DNA of 7,781 bases from an uncultured Prevotella sp. (GCA_900546575.1 URDM01000105.1:1-7781), one strand, 5' to 3'; numbered from the stretch's first letter, positions 1 through 7,040 are shown. Notes: generated by a model from the letters alone, not told the origin. Numbers and translations are program-made.

Positions 1-8
1 GGCAAAAT

Positions 9-33
9 CCTGGGTAACTTTTTGTTGCTCAGG
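9..33 (+). terminator. Short hairpin, possible terminator of an upstream gene
   Basis: CCTGGGTAAC (9-18) pairs with GTTGCTCAGG (24-33) around a TTTTT loop. All ten pairs form in + strand RNA if two G-U wobbles are counted; on the - strand those two become mismatches, so the structure favours a + strand transcript. No T-run follows, only an AT-rich stretch, so the terminator role is weak. It could end a gene lying to the left of the window. Confidence 0.25.
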
Positions 34-139
34 CACTTATAAATAATATTAAACTATAGTGTTGCGGAATTAAGGATTACAAAAATTAAAAGGCTCATCC
101 GATATTTGGAGTGACACTATATTTAATAAGTACAAACTG

Positions 140-253
140 TAGGAGGCTATGGCGTCCCCGCCATAGCCTGAGCAAGCAGGCTGTGCAGATTATCAATAAC
201 AGGAAAACACAGACTAACTGCACAGGCTATGGCGGGGACGCCATAGCCTCCTA
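140..253. repeat. Nested palindromic element with 31-base inverted arms
   Basis: Positions 140-170 are the exact reverse complement of 223-253 (31 bases, no mismatch), with 52 bases between them. Each arm is also a hairpin by itself: 144-154 pairs with 159-169 around TCCC, and 224-234 pairs with 239-249 around GGGA (stem AGGCTATGGCG). A third inverted repeat, CTGTGCAG (181-188) with CTGCACAG (218-225), overlaps the right arm and gives a competing fold. The arms are GC-rich while the flanks are AT-rich. Such architecture suits a REP/BIME-like or miniature inverted-repeat element, or a two-way terminator. No target-site duplication was seen at the ends. Confidence 0.85.
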
Positions 254-341
254 ATATTTGCATTGCCAATTTTGTCTGAATCTTGAACTTATAACATCAT
301 CACTCGAAATATCTGATGAATCAATTAAAATTTCCAACCTC

Positions 342-374
342 CATCCCGAACGCATCCCGAACGCATCCCGAACG
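342..374. repeat. Three tandem copies of an 11-base unit
   Basis: CATCCCGAACG occurs three times back to back without mismatch, at 342-352, 353-363 and 364-374. The period is close to one helical turn. It lies about 105 bases upstream of the hflX start, and just upstream of the candidate promoter. It may be slipped-strand expansion or a set of phased protein-binding sites; nothing in the sequence decides between them. Confidence 0.85.
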
Positions 375-424
375 AACTATAACAACAAAAATGGGCGGCA
401 CTAAGCAAATTGACATTCAGTAAA

Positions 425-455
425 TTGCGGATGTGAAGTATTTTGTATAATTTTG
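425..455 (+). promoter_or_regulatory. Candidate Bacteroidota promoter for hflX
   Basis: TAATTTTG at 448-455 matches the Bacteroidota -7 consensus TAnnTTTG. A TTG at 425-427 lies 20 bases upstream, close to the expected spacing for the -33 TTTG element, though it is one base short of that motif. Transcription would start near 460, leaving a leader of about 20 bases before the hflX ATG. The region is very AT-rich, so a chance match is possible. Confidence 0.35.
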
Positions 456-480
456 TATTTTAAAAGATTATACATACTGG

Positions 481-1725
481 ATGAAAGAATTTGTAATATC
501 AGAAGTTAAGGCGGAAACCGCCATACTCGTTGGACTTATCACTAAGGACCAGGACGAGGCAAAGACCAAAGAATATCTCGACGAACTGGAATTCCTCGCC
601 GACACAGCAGGTGCCGTTACCGTGAAGCGATTTACGCAGCGCGTGGGCGGACCAAGCCAGGTTACTTACGTGGGTTCGGGCAAGCTGGAGGAGATAGCCC
701 AGTATATCAAGGACGAGGAAGATGCCGAACGCCCCGTGGGAATGGTTATCTTCGACGACGAACTCTCTGCCAAACAGATACGCAACATCGAGAAGGAGCT
801 GGGCGTGAAGATTCTCGACCGCACATCGCTCATTCTTGACATATTCGCCATGCGTGCTCAGACGGCTGCCGCCAAGACTCAGGTGGAGCTGGCTCAATAC
901 CGCTATATGCTGCCACGTCTGCAGAGACTGTGGACTCACCTTGAGCGACAAGGAGGCGGCTCCGGTTCGGGTGGCGGCAAGGGTAGTGTGGGATTGCGCG
1001 GACCGGGTGAGACGCAGCTCGAGATGGACCGCCGTATCATCCTCAACCGCATCACCCTGCTAAAGCAACGACTGCTTGAAATAGACAAGCAGAAGACCAC
1101 ACAACGCAAGAACCGCGGACGCATGATACGTGTGGCTCTTGTGGGATATACCAACGTGGGCAAGTCGACCATCATGAACCTGCTGTCGAAGAGCGAGGTG
1201 TTTGCCGAAAACAAGCTGTTCGCTACGCTCGATACTACCGTGCGCAAGGTGGTGATTGACAATCTGCCCTTCCTGCTGGCTGACACAGTAGGATTCATAC
1301 GCAAGTTGCCTACCGACTTGGTAGACTCGTTCAAGTCGACTCTCGACGAGGTGCGCGAAGCCGACCTGCTGCTACACGTAGTAGATATTTCACATCCCGA
1401 CTTTGAGGAACAGATAAATGTAGTGGAGAATACTCTGAAGGACTTGGGCTGCGCCGACAAGCCGTCGATGATTGTTTTCAACAAGATTGACAACTATTCG
1501 TGGACCGAAAAGGAGGAGGACGACCTTACGCCTGCCACTAAGGAGAACATCACACTCGACGAACTGAAGCGCACATGGATGGCACGCCTCAACGAAAACT
1601 GCATGTTCATATCGGCAAAGGAAAAGGAGAATATAGACGAGTTCCGCGAAACAATATACAAGAAGGTGCGCGAACTGCACGTACAGAAATATCCGTACAA
1701 CGACTTCCTGTATGAGGTGGAATAA
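481..1725 (+). CDS. hflX: HflX, ribosome-associated GTPase
   Basis: HflX is a cytoplasmic GTPase of the TRAFAC class that, in studied bacteria, binds the 50S subunit and splits stalled or stress-arrested 70S ribosomes. The 414-residue length is normal for the family. The N-terminal HflX domain (about 1-155) leads into a glycine-rich linker and the conserved GPGETQLE motif (about 157-182). The G domain shows G1 GYTNVGKS (222-229), the switch I region with T252/T253, G3 DTVGF (268-272), G4 NKID (334-337) and G5 SAK (378-380), so all nucleotide-binding motifs are intact. The ATG at 481 is chosen because the same frame has a stop at 448-450 and the N-terminus looks native. There is no Shine-Dalgarno sequence, as usual in Bacteroidota. 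The next gene starts 229 bases downstream, beyond a hairpin element, so co-transcription is uncertain. Confidence 0.97.
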   Translation: MKEFVISEVKAETAILVGLITKDQDEAKTKEYLDELEFLADTAGAVTVKRFTQRVGGPSQVTYVGSGKLEEIAQYIKDEEDAERPVGMVIFDDELSAKQIRNIEKELGVKILDRTSLILDIFAMRAQTAAAKTQVELAQYRYMLPRLQRLWTHLERQGGGSGSGGGKGSVGLRGPGETQLEMDRRIILNRITLLKQRLLEIDKQKTTQRKNRGRMIRVALVGYTNVGKSTIMNLLSKSEVFAENKLFATLDTTVRKVVIDNLPFLLADTVGFIRKLPTDLVDSFKSTLDEVREADLLLHVVDISHPDFEEQINVVENTLKDLGCADKPSMIVFNKIDNYSWTEKEEDDLTPATKENITLDELKRTWMARLNENCMFISAKEKENIDEFRETIYKKVRELHVQKYPYNDFLYEVE

Positions 1726-1768
1726 AAGGAGGCAACACCACACCATAATAACACCATAATAATCAATA

Positions 1769-1940
1769 ATTGAACTTTCGCAAGTTCAGAAGTTATAGAA
1801 TTTAAAGAAGTTATAGAATTTAAAGCCGTATGTCTTATAGCTGAATATTCAGCAAAAAGAGTAATGGCTATAAATTCTAGCGACCGTAGGGAGTGCTAAC
1901 TTCTTTAACTTCTGAATTCTATGAACTTGCTAAAGTTCAG
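1769..1940. repeat. Long hairpin intergenic element, copy A
   Basis: This element fills most of the gap between hflX and the DUF4954 gene. It opens with a self-hairpin (GAACTT-TCGC-AAGTTC, 1772-1787) and closes with a similar one (GAACTT-GCTA-AAGTTC, 1923-1938). Between them, left-arm sequence around 1789-1823 pairs imperfectly with right-arm sequence around 1872-1921. The right arm carries an unpaired 17-base block beginning GCGACCG (1880-1896). A 14-base perfect palindrome, GCTGAATATTCAGC, sits near the apex (1840-1853). The left arm holds an exact 18-base tandem duplication (1789-1806, 1807-1824). The related copy B lies at 3815-3980. It may act as an RNA structure that limits readthrough, or be a mobile repeat. 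Confidence 0.75.
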
Positions 1941-1954
1941 TCAATAAAAACGAC

Positions 1955-3808
1955 ATGGGAAAAAGAAACTTAACCGACAACGAAATCTCAGCTCTACAAG
2001 CCAACAGCTGCTGGGCAGAGGACTGGCAACGAATTGAAGTGAGCGACGATTTCAAGCCAAACTTCTTCCATCGTGTAATGTTCTACGGCAACATAAGCCT
2101 CGGAGCATTCAACAACAACGTGGAGGTAAGCCGCGGCTTCATGAAACACTCAGGCGTGAACAACGCCACATTGCGTAATGTGACCATTGGCGACAACTGC
2201 CTAATCGAGAACGTCTCGGGATTTATCAACAACTACGTCATTGGCAACGACTGCATCATTTCAAACGTATGCACCATGGAAACTACCGACGGAGCCACTT
2301 ATGGCGAAGGCAACCTCATTTCGGTACTCAACGAGGTGGGCGAGGGAAACCTCATACTCTATCATGGTCTGACAAGTCAGGTGGCTGCGCTTATGGTGAA
2401 GCATTTCCACAACCGTGCTTTGAAGGATGCCATACGCCGACTGATACGTGAGGAGATAGAACGTACATCGCCCGAAATGGCTACGATTGGCAATAGGGTG
2501 AAGATAGTAAACACCAAGGAGATAACCAATACCGTAATATACGACGACTGCGAGATTTCGGGAGCTTCACGACTGAGCGACTGCACCATAATGAGCAACA
2601 GCAACGCTTCGGTATATATAGGCACGGGCGTGATTTGCGAGAACTCCATCATAAGCGACGGATCGTCTATCATCAACAGCGTGAAGATGCAAGACTGCTT
2701 CGTTGGCGAGGCGTGCAAGCTGAGCAACGGATTTACGGCGGCTGGAAGCGTGTTCTTCGCCAACTCGTATATGTCGAACGGCGAGGCGTGCGCAGCATTC
2801 TGCGGTCCGTTCACAGCATCACATCACAAGAGTTCGCTGCTCATTGGCGGACAGTTCTCGTTCTACAACGCTGGCTCAGCCACCAACTTCTCCAACCATG
2901 CCTATAAGATGGGACCCATGCACTACGGCACCCTGGAGCGCGGAACCAAGACAGCCAGCGGAGCCTACATACTGATGCCGGCACACATAGGAGCCTTCTC
3001 GGTATGCTTCGGCAAGCTGATGTATCATCCCGACACACGCTCGCTGCCCTTCTCTTATCTCATTGCCTACAACGACACCATGTATCTTGTTCCCGGACGC
3101 AACCTCACTACAGTTGGCCTCTACCGCGACATACGCAAATGGCCCAAGCGCGACATGCGACCAGACAGCGCTCGCAAGAGCATAGTCAACTTCGACTGGC
3201 TGTCGCCATTTACCGTAGGCGAGATTCTGCGTGGCAAGAAGATACTGGAAGACCTGCGCGAAGCTTCGGGCGAAGACGTTTCGACATACAACTATCACGA
3301 ATATGTCATCAAGAACTCGTCGCTACGCAAGGGCATCAAATATTACGACATAGCTCTACGCATATATATGGGTGCCGTGCTGAAACGCCATGCTCCGGTA
3401 GTACCTACCACAACTGTCGGCACAGGATCGTGGACAGACATCTCCGGTCTGCTGCTGCCCGAATCGGAAGAACAACGCATTATTGACGACATAATATCAG
3501 GCGACATCGACACGACTGAGGCTCTGACCGAACGTTTCGAACAAATTAATGCCATGTACTCTGAGTATCGTTGGGCATGGTCGTATCGCATGATTATGGA
3601 CTACTATGGTTTTACATCGCTTACAGAGGAAAATGTGGAACGCGTCAAGAGCGACTATATCACAGCCCGACGGGCATGGATAGCCGAAATAAAGAAGGAC
3701 GCTGCAAAGGAATACAAGCTGGGCGACGTTGAAGAGGAAGTGTTACGCAACTTCAACGAACAGCTTGATAAGGAGGTGGACTTCGAAAACCAGAAGCTAT
3801 ATATGTAA
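1955..3808 (+). CDS. DUF4954-family protein with beta-helix-like repeats, function unknown
   Basis: I recognise this as a full-length member of the DUF4954 family (probably with the C-terminal DUF6819 region), widespread in Bacteroidales and without established function. The 617-residue protein has no signal peptide or membrane segment, so it is probably cytoplasmic. Residues about 45-130 and 175-300 show short repeats rich in I/V, N, G and C (for example ATIGNRVKIVN, VYIGTGVICENSIISDG), resembling left-handed beta-helix hexapeptide repeats of nucleotidyl- and acyltransferases. Conserved-looking stretches follow: TASHHKSS near 286-293, then a Y/P/G/R-rich core to about residue 410. The C-terminal 200 residues appear helical and charged. 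No nucleotide-binding or catalytic motif is evident. The ATG at 1955 follows an A-rich leader typical of the phylum. A sugar- or nucleotide-binding role is a guess from the repeat fold only. Confidence 0.85.
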   Translation: MGKRNLTDNEISALQANSCWAEDWQRIEVSDDFKPNFFHRVMFYGNISLGAFNNNVEVSRGFMKHSGVNNATLRNVTIGDNCLIENVSGFINNYVIGNDCIISNVCTMETTDGATYGEGNLISVLNEVGEGNLILYHGLTSQVAALMVKHFHNRALKDAIRRLIREEIERTSPEMATIGNRVKIVNTKEITNTVIYDDCEISGASRLSDCTIMSNSNASVYIGTGVICENSIISDGSSIINSVKMQDCFVGEACKLSNGFTAAGSVFFANSYMSNGEACAAFCGPFTASHHKSSLLIGGQFSFYNAGSATNFSNHAYKMGPMHYGTLERGTKTASGAYILMPAHIGAFSVCFGKLMYHPDTRSLPFSYLIAYNDTMYLVPGRNLTTVGLYRDIRKWPKRDMRPDSARKSIVNFDWLSPFTVGEILRGKKILEDLREASGEDVSTYNYHEYVIKNSSLRKGIKYYDIALRIYMGAVLKRHAPVVPTTTVGTGSWTDISGLLLPESEEQRIIDDIISGDIDTTEALTERFEQINAMYSEYRWAWSYRMIMDYYGFTSLTEENVERVKSDYITARRAWIAEIKKDAAKEYKLGDVEEEVLRNFNEQLDKEVDFENQKLYM

Positions 3809-3814
3809 TAATGT

Positions 3815-3980
3815 ATTGAACTTTCGCAAGTTCAGAGAATTCAGTAGTTAAAGGAGTTAAGAAGTTAAGCCAAATGCTTTTAAAGCTATAAATTAAGAAA
3901 AAAACTAATGGCTTAACTCCTTAGCGACCGAAGGGCGCGATAACTCCTTAACTTCTTAACTACTTTCGCTTGCGAAACTT
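3815..3980. repeat. Long hairpin intergenic element, copy B
   Basis: This sister of the element at 1769-1940 starts only 6 bases after the DUF4954 stop codon. The first 22 bases (3815-3836) are identical to 1769-1790, including the hairpin GAACTTTCGCAAGTTC. The left arm (3843-3872) pairs with right-arm pieces ending near 3963; TTAAGCCA (3865-3872) and TGGCTTAA (3909-3916) form the inner stem. As in copy A, the right arm contains an extra block of about 18 bases starting AGCGACCGAAGGG (3923-3940), which the left arm lacks. It ends with TTTCGC-TT-GCGAAA (3964-3977). The hairpins could reduce readthrough into the M16 gene, but no classical T-run follows. Confidence 0.75.
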
Positions 3981-4030
3981 AAATAATGTATATATAATAA
4001 TGTATATGTAACAAATTTCAGAACAATAAA

Positions 4031-6934
4031 ATGAAATTCAAATCACTAATTGTTGCCTCATTCCTGCTGTTAGGATTTGGCTGCCAGGCATCAGCCTACA
4101 ACTACGAGACCGTTAAGGGCGACCCGATGCAGACACGCATCTACACCCTGCCCAACGGACTTAAGATTTATCTGTCGGTAAATAAGGAGCAGCCGCGCAT
4201 CCAGACGTACATAGCCGTACGTACCGGTTCGCGCAACGACCCTGCCGAGACTACCGGTCTTGCCCACTATCTGGAGCACCTTATGTTTAAGGGTACCCAC
4301 CAGTTCGGCACATCCGACTATGCTAAGGAAAAGCCTTATCTCGACGACATTGAGCGCCGATATGAGCACTACCGCACAGTAACCGACGCGGCTCAGCGCC
4401 GTGTGCTGTATCACGAGATTGACTCTGTTTCGCAGATTGCAGCCAAGTACTTCATCCCTAACGAGTACGACAAGCTGATGTCGTCAATCGGAGCCAACGG
4501 CACCAATGCCTATACCTCTACCGACGTGACTTGCTATGTGGAGAACATTCCGTCGAATGAGGTGGAGAACTGGGCACGCATTCAGGGCGACCGCTTCCAG
4601 AATATGGTTATACGCGGTTTCCATACCGAGCTTGAGGCTGTGTACGAGGAGTTCAACATCTCTCTGACCAACGACACACGCAAGGAGTTTGCTGCCATAG
4701 GCAAGCTGCTCTTCCCTACCCACCCGTACGGCACACAGACCACTATCGGTACGCAGGAGCATCTGAAGAACCCGTCAATCACCAATATCAAGAACTATTT
4801 CCACCACTACTATGTGCCCAATAACGTGGCAATATGTATGGCTGGCGACTTCGATCCCGACAAGGTAGTGGCTACCATCGACAAGTATTTCGGTTCGTGG
4901 AAGAAGAGCGACAATGTTGTCTATCCGCAGTTCCCCGTGCAGAAGAACCTCACATCGCCTGCCAGTTCAACCGTCATAGGCAAAGAGGCTGATAACATCA
5001 TGATGGCATGGAAGATGGATGGCGCAGCTACTCTGCAGAACGATACGCTTGAGGTGATTTCGTCTATTCTGAACAACGGCAAGGCAGGACTGCTCGACCT
5101 TAACATCAATCAGCCCATGCGTTGCCAGGCTGCTCAGGCTTTCAACTATGCCATGCGCGACTACTCGCAGTTCATCATAGCCGGAATGCCTAACGAGGGT
5201 CAGAGCCTTGACGAAGTGAAGAGCCTTATCCTTGCCGAAATCGAGAAGCTGAAGAAGGGAGAATTCAGCGACAAGCTGCTGCCTGCTATCGTCAACAACA
5301 TGAAACTCGAATTCCTGCAATCGCTCGACGATAACGAGAAGCGTGCCGACGCTTTTGTCAACACATTCGTCAACGGACGCGACTGGCAGACCGAGGTACA
5401 GAAGTTCGACCGCATTGCCGCTATGACCAAGCAACAGATTGTAGACTTCGCACGCCGCCACTTTACTGACGGCTACGCCATCGTGTACAAGAAGCAGGGC
5501 GAAGACGCCTCGCAGAAGAAGATTGACAAGCCGTCAATCACAGCTATCCCAACCAACCGCGACATGCAGAGCGCATTTGTCAAGGAGATAAAGGACTCGA
5601 AGGTGGAGCCTATACAGCCGCGATTCCTCGACTTCAAGACCGACTTCACACAGACCAAGACCAAGCGTGCGCTGCCCGTCTACTACATTCAGAACAAGCA
5701 GAACCAGCTGTTCAACCTGGCATACTACTTCGAAATGGGCGAAGAAGCCAACAAGTGGTTGCCTTATGCCAAGAACTACTTCGACTATCTCGGCACCGAC
5801 AAGATGTCGGCTAAGCAGGTGCAGGAGCGTTTCTATCAGCTGGCATGCGAGTACAACATAAGCTTAAGCAATAGCAATATGGTCATCTCGCTCCGTGGAT
5901 TGGGCGAAAACATGCAGGAGGCTATGACCCTTATGGAGGACGTCATCAACCACGCCAAGGTCGACCACAACGCTTACCGCAAGTTTGTTGAGCAGGAACT
6001 CAAGTCGCGTCGCGACAACAAGCTCAGCCAGAAGGCCAACTTCCGTGCTCTGCAGCAGTATGGCGAATTTGGTGCTTACAACTCATTCCGCAACATACCC
6101 GACAGCGCCGAACTCGTGAACGCTAATCCGCAGACTCTCGTAGACATGATTGGCAATCTGAAGAACTACAAGCACAGCATCGTCTACTACGGTCCGCTGA
6201 GCGAGAAGCAGCTCGTAGCCACTATCGACAAGAATCATGCTGTGGCAAAGTCGCCGGCTGATGTTCCTACAGGCCGTCCATACACAATGCAGCAGACTCC
6301 GACCAACGAGATATGGATTGCACCCTACGAGGCTAAGAACATATATATGGTGCAGTATCACAACGAGGGACAAAAGTGGAACCCGGAGGACGAAGCCAAG
6401 ATTGAAGTGTTCAACGAGTACTTCGGTGGTGGCATGAACGGAGTAGTGTTCCAGGAGTTGCGCGAAAGCCGCGGACTTGCCTATAGCGCATTTGCCAACT
6501 ACGCCACACCACGTCGTAAGGGTAATCCTAACTATGCTTTCACCTACATCATCTCACAAAACGACAAGATGATGGACTGCATCCGCGTGTTCAGCAACAT
6601 TCTCGACACTCTGCCGCAGACTCCAGCAGCCTTCGAACTGGCAAAGCAGGCTACAATAAAGCGCATCGCTTCAGAGCGTATCACCAAGGACGACATCATC
6701 TACTCGTATCTCGCAGCCAAGCAGCGTGGCATCGACTACGACCTGCGTCGCAAGGTTTACGAGCAGTTGCCTACATTGACTCTCGAAGACATCGTGAAGT
6801 TTGAAAACGAGAATATGGCTCGCAAGCCGTGGCGCTACCTCATCCTCGGCGATGAGAAGAACCTCGACATAAAGGCTCTTGAGAAAATCGCTCCAATCAA
6901 GCGAATTTCTACAGAAGAGATTTTCGGATATTAA
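4031..6934 (+). CDS. Secreted two-unit M16 family zinc metallopeptidase
   Basis: This is an M16 (pitrilysin/insulinase-type) zinc endopeptidase with two M16 units in one 967-residue chain, likely exported to the periplasm and degrading peptides there. Residues 1-22 form a signal peptide (KFK, hydrophobic core, QASA cleavage site); C18 is not in a good lipobox, so a soluble product is more likely than a lipoprotein. The inverted zinc motif HYLEH is at 79-83 (H79, H83 ligands, E82 catalytic base). E200 and E207 in ELEAVYEE match the distal glutamate pair, with E207 the likely third ligand. They lie about 50 residues further from HxxEH than in short M16 proteins because of a charged insertion (about 98-147). 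The second unit, from about 545, lacks HxxEH but keeps the R/Y pair (R811, Y818 in LRESRGLAYS), the usual active-plus-inactive arrangement. The ATG directly before the signal peptide fixes the start. The stop codon abuts intron-like sequence. Confidence 0.95.
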   Translation: MKFKSLIVASFLLLGFGCQASAYNYETVKGDPMQTRIYTLPNGLKIYLSVNKEQPRIQTYIAVRTGSRNDPAETTGLAHYLEHLMFKGTHQFGTSDYAKEKPYLDDIERRYEHYRTVTDAAQRRVLYHEIDSVSQIAAKYFIPNEYDKLMSSIGANGTNAYTSTDVTCYVENIPSNEVENWARIQGDRFQNMVIRGFHTELEAVYEEFNISLTNDTRKEFAAIGKLLFPTHPYGTQTTIGTQEHLKNPSITNIKNYFHHYYVPNNVAICMAGDFDPDKVVATIDKYFGSWKKSDNVVYPQFPVQKNLTSPASSTVIGKEADNIMMAWKMDGAATLQNDTLEVISSILNNGKAGLLDLNINQPMRCQAAQAFNYAMRDYSQFIIAGMPNEGQSLDEVKSLILAEIEKLKKGEFSDKLLPAIVNNMKLEFLQSLDDNEKRADAFVNTFVNGRDWQTEVQKFDRIAAMTKQQIVDFARRHFTDGYAIVYKKQGEDASQKKIDKPSITAIPTNRDMQSAFVKEIKDSKVEPIQPRFLDFKTDFTQTKTKRALPVYYIQNKQNQLFNLAYYFEMGEEANKWLPYAKNYFDYLGTDKMSAKQVQERFYQLACEYNISLSNSNMVISLRGLGENMQEAMTLMEDVINHAKVDHNAYRKFVEQELKSRRDNKLSQKANFRALQQYGEFGAYNSFRNIPDSAELVNANPQTLVDMIGNLKNYKHSIVYYGPLSEKQLVATIDKNHAVAKSPADVPTGRPYTMQQTPTNEIWIAPYEAKNIYMVQYHNEGQKWNPEDEAKIEVFNEYFGGGMNGVVFQELRESRGLAYSAFANYATPRRKGNPNYAFTYIISQNDKMMDCIRVFSNILDTLPQTPAAFELAKQATIKRIASERITKDDIIYSYLAAKQRGIDYDLRRKVYEQLPTLTLEDIVKFENENMARKPWRYLILGDEKNLDIKALEKIAPIKRISTEEIFGY

Positions 6935-7040
6935 ATCGAGTAGGAGGTAAACACTAATCATAGGTGTTTATCTCCTACTTTCATGTTTACCGACCTCTCA
7001 CACCACCGTACGTCCGTGAGACCTCCTCGTATAAGGGCAT
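6935..7040 (-). mobile_element. 3' end of a group II intron (domains V and VI), probably a remnant
   Basis: Read on the - strand, GACGTACGGTGGTGTGAGAG (complement of 6995-7014) matches the 3' strand of domain V as I know it from bacterial group II introns. It is followed by a long hairpin (6940-6978) in the place of domain VI and a terminal CTACTCGAT typical of intron 3' ends. If the intron ends in AT, its last base is 6935, directly next to the M16 stop codon (6932-6934), and an A at -7 (complement of 6941) lies where branch-point adenosines usually are. The 5' strand of domain V reads TGCCCTTAT instead of the usual AGCCGTAT, so the core looks degraded. No reverse transcriptase ORF is seen. 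The 5' limit of intron-derived sequence is unknown and may extend to about 7150. Confidence 0.7.
6940..6978 (+). terminator. Strong hairpin after the M16 gene, possible terminator (intron domain VI)
   Basis: GTAGGAGGTAAACAC (6940-6954) pairs with GTGTTTATCTCCTAC (6964-6978) through all 15 positions on the + strand, with one G-U wobble, around a 9-base loop. It starts 6 bases after the M16 stop codon and is followed by TTTCATGTTT, a weak T-tract. The same bases read on the - strand form the putative domain VI of a group II intron. It is the only clear stem-loop immediately downstream of the M16 gene, so it may end that transcript. Confidence 0.45.

Larger units (their letters stand above)
1..480. 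other. Non-coding leader region upstream of hflX
   Basis: No convincing gene was found in this stretch on either strand; reading frames are short and AT-rich. It holds structured DNA: a hairpin at 9-33, an imperfect inverted repeat (49-62 with 114-126), a nested palindrome at 140-253, an 11-base tandem repeat at 342-374 and a candidate promoter at 425-455. The upstream gene is outside the window, so some of this may be its 3' untranslated region. Confidence 0.6.

Noticed and set aside
140..374. CRISPR array considered for the repeats in the 5' region
   Set aside because: The 140-253 copies are inverted, only two in number, and the 11-base tandem units have no spacers between them; no cas gene is present.
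936..1493. A 185-residue open frame on the - strand inside hflX
   Set aside because: It lies antisense to a well-conserved GTPase, has serine/arginine-rich low-complexity composition and no family resemblance, so it is a shadow of hflX codon usage.
3981..4010. Repeated ATAATGTATAT (3983-3993 and 3997-4007) before the M16 gene, considered as a promoter or operator
   Set aside because: It is low-complexity AT sequence without a TAnnTTTG box; duplicates of this kind are expected in such leaders.
4031..4096. M16 protein as a lipoprotein anchored at C18
   Set aside because: The residues before the cysteine (LGFG) fit the lipobox poorly, and a standard signal peptidase I site (ASA at 20-22) follows at once.
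4967..5461. A 164-residue open frame on the - strand inside the M16 gene
   Set aside because: It is antisense to the peptidase coding sequence, with no motif or leader of its own.
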